DNA of 25,772 nt from CAYLKS01 sp964384205 [NCBI: uncultured bacterium] (GTDB taxonomy: Bacteria; JAGOEH01), in NCBI GenBank assembly GCA_964384205.1, contig CAYLKS010000020.1:11534-37305 (forward strand), given 5' to 3'. This document shows positions 16,978-25,296 of the stretch, piece by piece. Numbering within the stretch: the first letter of the stretch is position 1; each line of letters opens with the position of its first letter. The translations under genes were made by a program, and so were the position numbers. Below the pieces are notes generated by a model. That model saw only the letters and a list, made by a program, of their open reading frames with translations, had not been told where the DNA came from and did not search any database.

Positions 16978-19326
16978 TTATTTATACTTGAGTTCGAAAA
17001 GTTTTTCAAAAGGTTCGTTTTCTACTAATTCCCACACGCCAGTGGGGCATGCATTTGCACAAAAACCGCATGCTATACATTTATTTTCATCTACAATTAA
17101 TTCAAATTTATCATTTTCTTTTTCTATTCTTGAAATAGCTTCATTTGGACATACAGAAATGCAGATTCCACAGTCAAGACATTTTCCACAAGATAAGCAT
17201 GATTTACCGGCTTCAACTACATTATTAAATTTTGTTTTTTTAGGTGGAACATAAGAAAGTTTTATCTTATTTCTATTAATCATAGGTTTTGAATCAACTT
17301 TAGGTTCTTTATTATTGCTAATATCATCGATAGCATTGGCAACAATTCTACCAGCACCGATAGCATCTGCTAATAATCCTTGTTTTACAACATCACCAAT
17401 AGCAAATATTTTTTTATCACTGGTTTGATAATATTGATTTACAATTATGAAATTATTTTCCGTTTTTAGTTTTTTTGATAAAAATCCTAAGTCTGGTATA
17501 TCGCCAATTGAAATAACAATAGTATCAGCTTTATATTTTTCTCCATTATCCAATATTATTTCATTTTTATTAATTTCTATTATATTGACGGGCCATATAA
17601 ATTCTGCACCTAATTCTTTAATATGTGCAATTTCATCATCAAATGCTAATGGTTTTTGTATATCAAAGAGTTTGACATTTGAAGCACCGAGCCTAAAAGC
17701 TTCTCTTGCTACATCAATACCAACATTGCCCGCACCAATAATAATAACATCTTTGCCGGGTTTTATACTATTTGTTTTAGATTTTGTAAGAAAATCTAAA
17801 GCAAATATAGCACCTTTTTTTCTGTTAAATGGAAGATTTTTGGGTTTATTTGCACCAATAGCAATAATAATAAAGTGGTAATTATTATATAGAGAATTAA
17901 AGAATTCTTCATTAATTTCTTTTTTAGTTGGTTCGAATTTTATTATTTTTTTTACCTGCTCAACTTCGAAATTATATAGTTCTTTGACGAATCTTTCATC
18001 AGGAATATTTTTTGTAATTTTTCCACCTAATTTTTCATTTTTATCAAATATAGTTACGTCATAACCTTTCAACCTCAGTTGCCATGCTGCAGATATTCCA
18101 GCTGGGCCTCCGCCAATAATTGCTATTTTTTTAGAATTTGTTTTTGGGAATTTGGGTAGTTTAACAAAGTTTTTATATTGATTTATAAGAGTAATATCAG
18201 GAGGGGTAAGGTATTCTAAATTTCTTGTACATCCACTCATACAGTAATGAGGACATAAATTACCACAAATTGTAAAAGGGAAAGGGGTGTATTGATAGCT
18301 TAGTTCTAATGCTTCTTTTATTTTTCCTTGTTTCATGAGTTGCCATCTTTCTCTTACAGGAATATTTGCTGGACAACTATTTTGACATGGAGGCAGGAAT
18401 GTTTCATTATTCCAGATAGGTTTTTTCCTTCTTAAAATGCCAGTTGTAATAATAGGTATCTGAGTTTTGTCTATATAAGTAAGATCCCCTACTAAGCCAC
18501 CTTTACCTAATTCAGCCTCCCAATTTTTTTTAGCGAATTCGGAGATAGTTTTTCTTTCAGAATGTATTTTTTCTTTATGTGATAATGGTCTTAATATATG
18601 CCATTCTTCCCTTATAGTTAATTTGTTATAAATTTGAGATTTATTTATTTTTTTCAGGAAAGCTTTTAGATTTTTTAATAACCAATCCCATTCTTTATCT
18701 GTAATGGAATCTAATTTGACATAATCTTTTCCATAATCATCATATTTCCCTCTGAAAAATATTTTTCCACCGACCATTCCGACACAGGGCCTATATCCAA
18801 GAACATTGTTTTTGTTTTGCGGTTCATATCCGCATATTACGGCAATACCACCTGCCATAAATTCTGCAAAAAAATCCCCAGCAGAGCCGAGTATCCATAA
18901 TTCAGGTTTTTGATATTTTGGGTTTTCTTTTGTCATTGTCATTGAACGTGAGCCGACACTACCTGCGATGTAAATTTTCCCTTGAGCCATTGCATTTGCA
19001 ACTCCATTTGTTGCATTGCCATGGACAATAATTTCTGCTCCTATATTTAGCCAACCAACATCATCAGAAGCAGGGCCGAATACCTCGATAGTTGTATTGG
19101 CAAAGCCCATTGCACCTAATCGTTGGCCAGGGGAACCTGTTACTTTTAGGTATATTTTATTGTCCCCTGCTTTCCATAACCTGCCACCGATGCCGTGTTG
19201 CCCATAAGCATGTACGTGGAGATTATAGTAACCATTTTCTACTGCGGTTTGAATTTTTTCTTCTAATTTTCTTGAAGATAGCCTGTTGCCATCTTCAATG
19301 CCGTAAATTTTATATAAATCTTCCAT
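16978..19326 (-). CDS. Glutamate synthase GXGXG domain fused to GltD-like oxidoreductase and ferredoxin
   Basis: This 782-residue protein combines parts usually found on separate chains. Residues 1-230 are the GXGXG beta-helix domain of GltB (repeats such as GNATNGVANAMAQGKIYIAG and GGIAVICGYEP). After a linker, residues 310-680 are the GltD/dihydropyrimidine-dehydrogenase-type flavoprotein: N-terminal 4Fe-4S Cys groups (Cys314 and Cys318; Cys354, 358, 362 and 366), the FAD loop IIGGGPAGIS (404-412) and the NAD(P) loop IIGAGNVGIDVA (529-540). Residues 705-765 carry two 4Fe-4S motifs (Cys716/719/722/726 and Cys750/753/756/760) plus extra Cys710 and Cys713. It would pass electrons from NAD(P)H to the FMN subunit, which makes glutamate from 2-oxoglutarate and ammonia. 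The start at 19326 has AGGA nine bases upstream; the FMN subunit gene precedes it by 22 bases. The fusion is certain; the reaction direction and cofactor preference are inferred. Confidence 0.92.
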   Translation of the reverse strand: MEDLYKIYGIEDGNRLSSRKLEEKIQTAVENGYYNLHVHAYGQHGIGGRLWKAGDNKIYLKVTGSPGQRLGAMGFANTTIEVFGPASDDVGWLNIGAEIIVHGNATNGVANAMAQGKIYIAGSVGSRSMTMTKENPKYQKPELWILGSAGDFFAEFMAGGIAVICGYEPQNKNNVLGYRPCVGMVGGKIFFRGKYDDYGKDYVKLDSITDKEWDWLLKNLKAFLKKINKSQIYNKLTIREEWHILRPLSHKEKIHSERKTISEFAKKNWEAELGKGGLVGDLTYIDKTQIPIITTGILRRKKPIWNNETFLPPCQNSCPANIPVRERWQLMKQGKIKEALELSYQYTPFPFTICGNLCPHYCMSGCTRNLEYLTPPDITLINQYKNFVKLPKFPKTNSKKIAIIGGGPAGISAAWQLRLKGYDVTIFDKNEKLGGKITKNIPDERFVKELYNFEVEQVKKIIKFEPTKKEINEEFFNSLYNNYHFIIIAIGANKPKNLPFNRKKGAIFALDFLTKSKTNSIKPGKDVIIIGAGNVGIDVAREAFRLGASNVKLFDIQKPLAFDDEIAHIKELGAEFIWPVNIIEINKNEIILDNGEKYKADTIVISIGDIPDLGFLSKKLKTENNFIIVNQYYQTSDKKIFAIGDVVKQGLLADAIGAGRIVANAIDDISNNKEPKVDSKPMINRNKIKLSYVPPKKTKFNNVVEAGKSCLSCGKCLDCGICISVCPNEAISRIEKENDKFELIVDENKCIACGFCANACPTGVWELVENEPFEKLFELKYK

Positions 19327-19348
19327 AATTTTTTATCCTGCTTAAAAA

Positions 19349-20983
19349 TTAGACAACATATTTAATATTTAGTCTTTCTGCTATATGATAGTCGCTAGTG
19401 CCTAAAGCATCTGACATACCAATTGGTAGAGAAGTAGACCGTCCTAAAGGAGCAATGATCTTTTTTAGTTCAGAATCGAAAGAAACAAAAGTATCTACAA
19501 TTCGTTCAGCTACTTTTTCAGGATCAAGCCTTCTATATAATCGAGGGTCTTGGGATGTTATGCCTTTAGGGCATTTGCCTGTATTACATATATTGCACCT
19601 ATCCATTTCTGAACCAACACATCCACCAGCTACCTGAAGAATATATTTCCCAATCTGGATAGCACTTGCACCAAGCATAATTAAAGCAGCGGCATTTGCA
19701 GCAAGATTTCCATTTTTACCGATACCGCCGCCAGCGATAATAGGCAATTCATTTTGCATTCCTAAATTGACAAGCTGCAGATACGCATCTCTAACATTGC
19801 TTACTATAGGATGCCCCATATAATCTATTGAAACATTATATGCGGCTCCTGTCCCGCCATCTTCACCATCTATTGCAAGTCCAGCAGCATATTTATTTCG
19901 GGTTAGATTATTTAAAACCGCAAGCGCAGTAGAAGTGCCAGATATTTTAGGATAGACTGGCACTCTAAAACCCCATGCCATTGACATGGACTGTATCATT
20001 TTTGCAACAGATTCTTCTATAGAATACATAGTTTGATGTGTTGGAGGACTTGGAAGGTCTACTCCAATAGGAACACCTCTTATTGAAGCTATAAGTCTGT
20101 TCACTTTATACCACATAAGTAAACCTCCATCACCGGGCTTCGCTCCCTGTCCATATTTTATTTCAATTGCAGCGGGATCTTCTACCATATGAGGAATAGC
20201 CTTGAGAATTTCATCCCAGCCAAAATACCCACTTGCAATTTGTAATATAATATATTTTAGATACTTTGATTTTAGTAATCGAGGAGGACAGCCCCCTTCT
20301 CCAGTACTTACTCTCACAGGCATTGATAATTCTTCATTTAGATATGCCACTCCCATCATAATGCCTTCCCACATATTGGGGGATAATGCTCCAAATGACA
20401 TTCCACCTATGATTAATGGATAAATTTCTCGTACCGGAGGCACCCATCCATAATTTTTATAGAATTCAATGCTTTTTTCAGGTGGGAGAATCCTGCCTAA
20501 TAATGTTCTTAATTCAAATTCATGTCTTCCCGCATCTAACGCGGGATCTGTTAACATTGATATTCTAATGAATTTTAGTTTATCCAGAGTGCTTTCAGGA
20601 GAATTTTTTCTTCCACCTCTTTTTCTGGGCTCACCATCTTTATTTGTATGAAATATGGATTGCGCCCGTATGGGATTCTTATATGGTTTAATTGCATCAT
20701 TAGGGCATACTAAATTACACATCCCACAACCTATACAAGCATATTTTATATCTGTTTTTTGTTTTATACCATAAACTACTTTATATACATTGGAAGGTTT
20801 ATTTTCTAATCCAATATTTTTTGTTATAAGTCTTTGCCTGAATGTTGACAGTTCAATTGCATCAACAGGGCAAACAGAAGTGCATCTTCCACATAATGTG
20901 CATTTATCTTTTTGCCATTCTATAATCCATGGCAAATCCGTATGATTTAGTGAGGTAGGGGTAATGGGTCCATTTGGGTACAT
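19349..20983 (-). CDS. gltB: Glutamate synthase FMN-domain subunit with N-terminal ferredoxin motifs
   Basis: This is the central catalytic part of glutamate synthase as a free 544-residue chain (archaeal-type). Two 4Fe-4S motifs open it (Cys28/31/34/38 and Cys83/86/89/93, both ending in CP). The FMN/2-oxoglutarate barrel follows, with GEGGCPPRLL, KYGQGAKPGDGGLL, DGEDGGTGAAYN and GGGIGKNGNLAANAAALIMLGA. Near the C-terminus Cys463, Cys466 and Cys471 (CNICNTGKCPKG) match the position of the GltB 3Fe-4S ligands. It uses ammonia delivered by the glutaminase subunit to aminate and reduce 2-oxoglutarate. The ATG at 20983 has a near-perfect AAAGGAGGT inside the end of the glutaminase gene (37-base overlap). 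Confidence 0.93.
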   Translation of the reverse strand: MYPNGPITPTSLNHTDLPWIIEWQKDKCTLCGRCTSVCPVDAIELSTFRQRLITKNIGLENKPSNVYKVVYGIKQKTDIKYACIGCGMCNLVCPNDAIKPYKNPIRAQSIFHTNKDGEPRKRGGRKNSPESTLDKLKFIRISMLTDPALDAGRHEFELRTLLGRILPPEKSIEFYKNYGWVPPVREIYPLIIGGMSFGALSPNMWEGIMMGVAYLNEELSMPVRVSTGEGGCPPRLLKSKYLKYIILQIASGYFGWDEILKAIPHMVEDPAAIEIKYGQGAKPGDGGLLMWYKVNRLIASIRGVPIGVDLPSPPTHQTMYSIEESVAKMIQSMSMAWGFRVPVYPKISGTSTALAVLNNLTRNKYAAGLAIDGEDGGTGAAYNVSIDYMGHPIVSNVRDAYLQLVNLGMQNELPIIAGGGIGKNGNLAANAAALIMLGASAIQIGKYILQVAGGCVGSEMDRCNICNTGKCPKGITSQDPRLYRRLDPEKVAERIVDTFVSFDSELKKIIAPLGRSTSLPIGMSDALGTSDYHIAERLNIKYVV

Positions 20984-22077
20984 ATATTTACCTCCTTTCG
21001 GTCAGGGCCTATTGTAACTATGTCATATATCATAGGTTGGTAGTCATTTTCTTTATTTCTATCTGGGATAGTAGCGTCAAGTCCACACATTTCAGAGGAA
21101 AGTGCATAAAAACCCGATCTTCCTCCCACGACCCCAGGCCGTAATTTTTTGCTGTCTTGAAGCATAAAAACGGTTTTATCTGGTAATACTCCAATAACCA
21201 TATTAGGCCCATCAATGATTAATTGCCTATTGCTTTGCTTTAATATTTTCAGAAAATTTTTATTTGGATGTTCGTTGATTTGTTCATCTTTTAAAGGTGT
21301 TATGATATGTTTGTATCCCTGCAGATTGAGTTTTAATTTGTAATGTGCAAAATGTAATATATGAGCAAATACTTCAGAGTCAGATTCATATCCTATATAG
21401 CCGGGGTAATTTCTTGACATAAGAAAATTTTTTATTGGAGTGAATGCGGTATTTTCGCCATTAGTCATAGTTGCAATTCCTTGAATAAAGAAGGGATGGC
21501 ATGCATATAGATTTATTGAATAATTAGTGTTTTGTCTCCCTTGGGCAAGGATTATTCTTGCCATAAGCTCTTTTCTATTAAGTCCTAAGTATTGTGCTAC
21601 ATCCATAGGGTCTCCAACTTCTTTTATTACAATAGTATCCGGCCAGAAGCTAAATATAAACATATCTTTTTTTTCCTGTCCCATTTGACGTAGTTTTAAT
21701 CTGATTAGCATTAATCTTTCGCCTATTTCATATTCTGACAATCCTTCCCAATCTTCAGGATATTCATAAGCTCTTATAAGATATACATCTCTTTTCGGTA
21801 TACCTGCTGGTGTTTTTTTAGGAGTTTTTATTGAAAGTTTATATTTTGTCATGAACCCCAGTTCTATCATGAACTGATCTAACCTTCTTATTCCTTCGTT
21901 TGAAAATATTCCTGATAAGATTGGTGAGCCTTTTAGTTCTTCAAATGGCCCTCCTAAATCTGTTAAGAATAATCCTACCCCGGAACCGTCATGCCCCTCT
22001 TTCATTACATTGAGGGCATTGATAGCAACCATAGGAGATCTTGGGATTGAACTTGTTAAGGCAAATAATCTACACAT
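20947..22077 (-). CDS. Glutamate synthase glutaminase (Ntn amidotransferase) subunit
   Basis: This stand-alone class II amidotransferase subunit hydrolyses glutamine and supplies ammonia to the FMN subunit. The start must be the second ATG (22077), because Cys2 of MCRLFALTS is then the N-terminal nucleophile after Met removal. The GGAG six bases upstream fits this ATG, whereas the ATG at 22089 has only a T/A run before it. The substrate-binding stretches GHDGSGVGLF and TNGENTAF follow the Ntn pattern (the equivalent of NGEIN in GltB). At 376 residues it covers the glutaminase domain only. It is first in the glt operon behind a consensus promoter, and it overlaps the next gene by 37 bases. Confidence 0.9.
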   Translation of the reverse strand: MCRLFALTSSIPRSPMVAINALNVMKEGHDGSGVGLFLTDLGGPFEELKGSPILSGIFSNEGIRRLDQFMIELGFMTKYKLSIKTPKKTPAGIPKRDVYLIRAYEYPEDWEGLSEYEIGERLMLIRLKLRQMGQEKKDMFIFSFWPDTIVIKEVGDPMDVAQYLGLNRKELMARIILAQGRQNTNYSINLYACHPFFIQGIATMTNGENTAFTPIKNFLMSRNYPGYIGYESDSEVFAHILHFAHYKLKLNLQGYKHIITPLKDEQINEHPNKNFLKILKQSNRQLIIDGPNMVIGVLPDKTVFMLQDSKKLRPGVVGGRSGFYALSSEMCGLDATIPDRNKENDYQPMIYDIVTIGPDRKEVNICTQMDPLPLPH

Positions 22078-22110
22078 AGAATACTCCATTTTTTTTAAAA
22101 AAAATTTATT

Positions 22111-22139
22111 ATTATAATAAATAATATATTTTTTGTCAA
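22111..22139 (-). promoter_or_regulatory. Consensus sigma-70 promoter of the glt operon
   Basis: The minus strand reads TTGACA (22139-22134), a 17-base spacer and TATAAT (22116-22111), an exact match to both consensus hexamers with ideal spacing. It lies about 34 bases before the glutaminase start, giving a 5' leader of roughly 27 bases. The leader contains an A/T run and no attenuator-like hairpin. Confidence 0.85.
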
Positions 22140-22206
22140 GTTAAAAAGTGTAAATTCAGATGTTTAAAAAATATTTTTTTATAAAATCTTATTTATTTAA
22201 TTTTGA

Positions 22207-22269
22207 TTGAATATAGAAAGGTTGATAAATATAAAAAAATATTGACTATAAAATTTTTTTTATTAATCT
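22207..22269 (+). promoter_or_regulatory. Candidate promoter(s) for the polysaccharide cluster
   Basis: Two overlapping possibilities read rightward. TTGAAT (22207-22212) with 17 bases to TATAAA (22230-22235) would leave a leader of about 35 bases. TTGACT (22242-22247) with 16 bases to TAATCT (22264-22269) would start at or beside the ATG at 22277, giving a leaderless mRNA. Neither is strong and the region is very AT-rich. Confidence 0.35.
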
Positions 22270-22276
22270 TTAGTAT

Positions 22277-23356
22277 ATGAAAAAGAAAAAACTCCTTATA
22301 GTTACAAGCTCTTCATATATTTCAGGAATAGAGACTCATACCTATGACCTAATAGAAAAATTAATTCAAGAATATCCCCAATATGAAGTTTATGCTCTTG
22401 CTCCGACCTCTGGTCCATGGGTGGATAAAGTAAATAAATTAGGCATCAGAGTAATAATCTATGATTTTTATAAACATTATTTTAAACGATTGTATGCTCT
22501 ATATAAAATATTAAAAAAATATGATTTTGATATTGTACATAATCATGCATTTACAAGAATTGTATTAGCATCTGCTAAACTTGCAGGTGTATCAAAAAGA
22601 ATACATTCTGTACATATAGCGGGATTAGGGAAAGAACTTATAAGTGGTGCAAGTAAATATTATATCACAAATAAAATTATGGATTCAACTGTTAGCCATT
22701 ATATTGCCAATTCTAAGGTAACCTATAATGAATTGGTCCAAAATAATATCTCTCCCCAAAAAATATCTGTTATTTATTATGGTTTAAAAGAAAAATTTTA
22801 TTCAAAAAAGGAAAGTTCAAAAAATGCTATTTTTACTATTGGTTTTTTAGGTAGATTGGAAGACCAAAAAAATATCGATATATTGATAAAAGCATTATCA
22901 CTATTAAAATTTAATTTTAAATGCCTTATTGGAGGAAGCGGTTCATTATATAAGAACCTTGAAGAAATTGTGCACTCATTAAAATTAGATGATAAAGTAT
23001 ACTTTTTAGGAAATGTGGAATCTGTGTCTTTTTTAGATAAATTAGATCTTTTTGTTTTACCATCAAAATTTGAATCATTAGGTCTTGTGTTGTTAGAAGC
23101 ATCTGCAAGGAAAGTTCCTATAATTTGTTCTGCTATGCCTGTTACTAAAGAATTAAAAGAGAATTTTATTCCCAAAATAATAACATTTCCAATAGGGGAT
23201 TATAAAAGCTTAGCAGAAAAAATACAATACATTTACGATAATTATCATAACAAAGATAAAATAAGAGAAATTATTACAGAAAACTTTAATAAAACAAAAG
23301 AATTAACTATTAAAAATATGATTAATCAAATAGTAAATATTTATGAAACTAAATAA
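22277..23356 (+). CDS. GT4-family glycosyltransferase
   Basis: The 359-residue protein has a GT-B fold. The N-terminal acceptor half opens LLIVTSSSYISGIETHTYDL, and the C-terminal nucleotide-sugar half includes TIGFLGRLEDQKN (about 187-199) and the EX7E motif Glu266/Glu274 in FESLGLVLLEA. GT4 enzymes are retaining transferases that add sugars from nucleotide or lipid donors to surface glycans; donor and acceptor are not predictable here. It is the first gene of the rightward cluster. No Shine-Dalgarno precedes the ATG. The next gene starts 14 bases before its stop. Confidence 0.9.
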   Translation: MKKKKLLIVTSSSYISGIETHTYDLIEKLIQEYPQYEVYALAPTSGPWVDKVNKLGIRVIIYDFYKHYFKRLYALYKILKKYDFDIVHNHAFTRIVLASAKLAGVSKRIHSVHIAGLGKELISGASKYYITNKIMDSTVSHYIANSKVTYNELVQNNISPQKISVIYYGLKEKFYSKKESSKNAIFTIGFLGRLEDQKNIDILIKALSLLKFNFKCLIGGSGSLYKNLEEIVHSLKLDDKVYFLGNVESVSFLDKLDLFVLPSKFESLGLVLLEASARKVPIICSAMPVTKELKENFIPKIITFPIGDYKSLAEKIQYIYDNYHNKDKIREIITENFNKTKELTIKNMINQIVNIYETK

Positions 23357-24092
23357 ATATATTCTATTTCAGGGGATATTATCTCCTTCTTTTATAAATA
23401 CATATTTTAGGATGAAAAAACTTAAATTATCAAAGCCTTATGTAAAAGGGATAACACTTGATATAGGATGTGGCAATAGATTTAATGAAAAATTTTTTGA
23501 TAATTTATACAATAAATATGTAGGCCTTGATTATCATGAAGTATTTAATAAAATTGATATTTATGGACGGGGTAATACTAAAATTAAAAGAGAAAAAATA
23601 GATATTTCAGCTGATGCCGAAAATCTTCCATTTAAAAATAATTCTATTGATACTATACTATTGACAGAAGTTTTAGAACATATCCCTCATCCACAAAAAG
23701 CAATAAAAGAAATGTATAGAGTACTAAAAAATAGTAATTATTTAATTTTGACTGTGCCTTTTATGTTAGGAGAACATCAACTCCCTTTTGATTTTTTTAG
23801 ATTTACAAAGGAAGCTCTTAGAAAAATATTAATTGAAAATAATTTTGATATTACTCTTCTTGAACCTTATACAAATAATGGTCCCACAATATTTTTAATG
23901 ATTAATTCATTTGTTTTTTTTGATATACTTTTAAAGGTGAAAAAACAGTCGCGATTGTTATTTTTTTTCTTATATGTTTTAACTCTTCCAATATATATCA
24001 TTAATAATTTCATAGCTTTAATTATTGATAAAATTTCATTAGATACTTCTAACACGTTAGGATATTTTATAATAGCCAGAAAAAATGAATAA
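23343..24092 (+). CDS. SAM-dependent methyltransferase with C-terminal hydrophobic region
   Basis: This 249-residue class I methyltransferase has motif I LDIGCGN (39-45), the acidic ribose-binding Asp63 (GLDY), motif II-like DAENLPF with Asp91, and LTEVLEHIPHP (108-117). This is the Methyltransf_11 pattern. Two hydrophobic stretches around residues 185-230 may attach it to the membrane. Placement between two glycosyltransferases suggests methylation of a sugar or lipid-linked glycan, which is inference. The start overlaps the upstream gene by 14 bases and has no Shine-Dalgarno; Met24 is a possible alternative start just before the core fold. Confidence 0.87.
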   Translation: MKLNKYILFQGILSPSFINTYFRMKKLKLSKPYVKGITLDIGCGNRFNEKFFDNLYNKYVGLDYHEVFNKIDIYGRGNTKIKREKIDISADAENLPFKNNSIDTILLTEVLEHIPHPQKAIKEMYRVLKNSNYLILTVPFMLGEHQLPFDFFRFTKEALRKILIENNFDITLLEPYTNNGPTIFLMINSFVFFDILLKVKKQSRLLFFFLYVLTLPIYIINNFIALIIDKISLDTSNTLGYFIIARKNE

Positions 24093-25296
24093 AAAAAAGA
24101 ATATTTTTTATGTTTTATATCATTTTCCTAAATTATCAGAAACTTTTATATTAAGTGAGCTAATATATTTAAAACAAAAAGATGAATTTGATATTCACAT
24201 ATTAGCTTTTAATCAACAGGATATGGATTTTGATTTTTTATATAAAAAAGATTTTTTGAACAAGACAATTTATATGATTTCCTGGGGCAAAAAGGTATCC
24301 AATTTTCTACTGATTGTAAAAATATTTTTATATTATCTTATTAAAAAACCGGTGAGATTATTATCAAGCTTTCAGTTTCTTCCTTATAAAAGAAAATACT
24401 ATTCTCTTTTTATTACAGCTTTGTATTTTAGTTATAAAATTGAAAAATATAAAAATATACATTTACATAGTCCTTTTTCAAGTTTTCAATTGATTGTTAC
24501 TCAAATTATGGCTTATCTTTTGAATTGTTCATATAGTTTTACTGATCAAGCGGCCGATTTTTTAAAATATAATCCTTTTATTTTTAAAGCTGTATATAAT
24601 GCAAAATTTATTATATCATCAACAAGTTATAATAAAAATCTCTTAGTCAAATATTCTAAAATAGCAAATCGAAATAAAATAAAAGTTATATACTGTGCAG
24701 TAAATCCGGAAAAATTTAAAAGAACTTCAAAATATTCATTACTCCCACTTAAAATTTTAACTGTTGCAAGGCTTATACCGGAAAAAGGCCTTATTTATCT
24801 GTTAATGGCTTTGAAAAAACTAAAAAAGAAAATTGATTTTCAATGTGATATTATTGGTGATGGAATACTTTTAGAAAATTTAAAAAATTATGTGTTAAAA
24901 AATAAACTTAATAAGAATATTAATTTCCATGGAAAAATAGAAAATGATAGACTGATTGAACATTATAATAAAGCCTCACTTTTTATATTACCTTCCATAA
25001 AACTAAAATCGAATAGATCAGATTCTCAACCTGTTGTGTTAAAAGAAGCAATGTCCATGGAAATACCGGTTATATCAACATCTATCGCAGGTATTCCCGA
25101 GCTAATAAAAGATAAAAAAAATGGATTTTTAGTCCCTCAAAAAAATCCTTTATCGATTTATAACTTGATTATAGATATTATCAATGGTAATTATGATTTG
25201 GATAAAATTAGAAAAAATGCCCGTCAGACTATTATTAGAGATTTTAATTTAGAAAAGGAATTTCATAAATTAGATAATTTGCTTAAAAGATTATGA
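24085..25296 (+). CDS. Exopolysaccharide glycosyltransferase (WcaL/AmsK-like GT4)
   Basis: The 403-residue GT-B protein opens with YVLYHFPKLSETFILSEL, the phrase characteristic of colanic-acid WcaL and AmsK-like transferases. The C-terminal GT4 half includes LTVARLIPEKGL, DIIGDGILLENLKN and GIPELIKDKKNGFLVPQ, the family's donor-binding end. It probably adds a sugar to a lipid-linked exopolysaccharide repeat unit; which sugar is unknown. It overlaps the methyltransferase gene by eight bases and the next gene by four (ATGA). Confidence 0.88.
   Translation: MNKKKNIFYVLYHFPKLSETFILSELIYLKQKDEFDIHILAFNQQDMDFDFLYKKDFLNKTIYMISWGKKVSNFLLIVKIFLYYLIKKPVRLLSSFQFLPYKRKYYSLFITALYFSYKIEKYKNIHLHSPFSSFQLIVTQIMAYLLNCSYSFTDQAADFLKYNPFIFKAVYNAKFIISSTSYNKNLLVKYSKIANRNKIKVIYCAVNPEKFKRTSKYSLLPLKILTVARLIPEKGLIYLLMALKKLKKKIDFQCDIIGDGILLENLKNYVLKNKLNKNINFHGKIENDRLIEHYNKASLFILPSIKLKSNRSDSQPVVLKEAMSMEIPVISTSIAGIPELIKDKKNGFLVPQKNPLSIYNLIIDIINGNYDLDKIRKNARQTIIRDFNLEKEFHKLDNLLKRL

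Noticed and set aside
17447-17881. Rightward open frame of 144 codons opposite the GltD-like domain
   Set aside because: Antisense of a conserved flavoprotein region; no recognisable domain and no ribosome-binding site.
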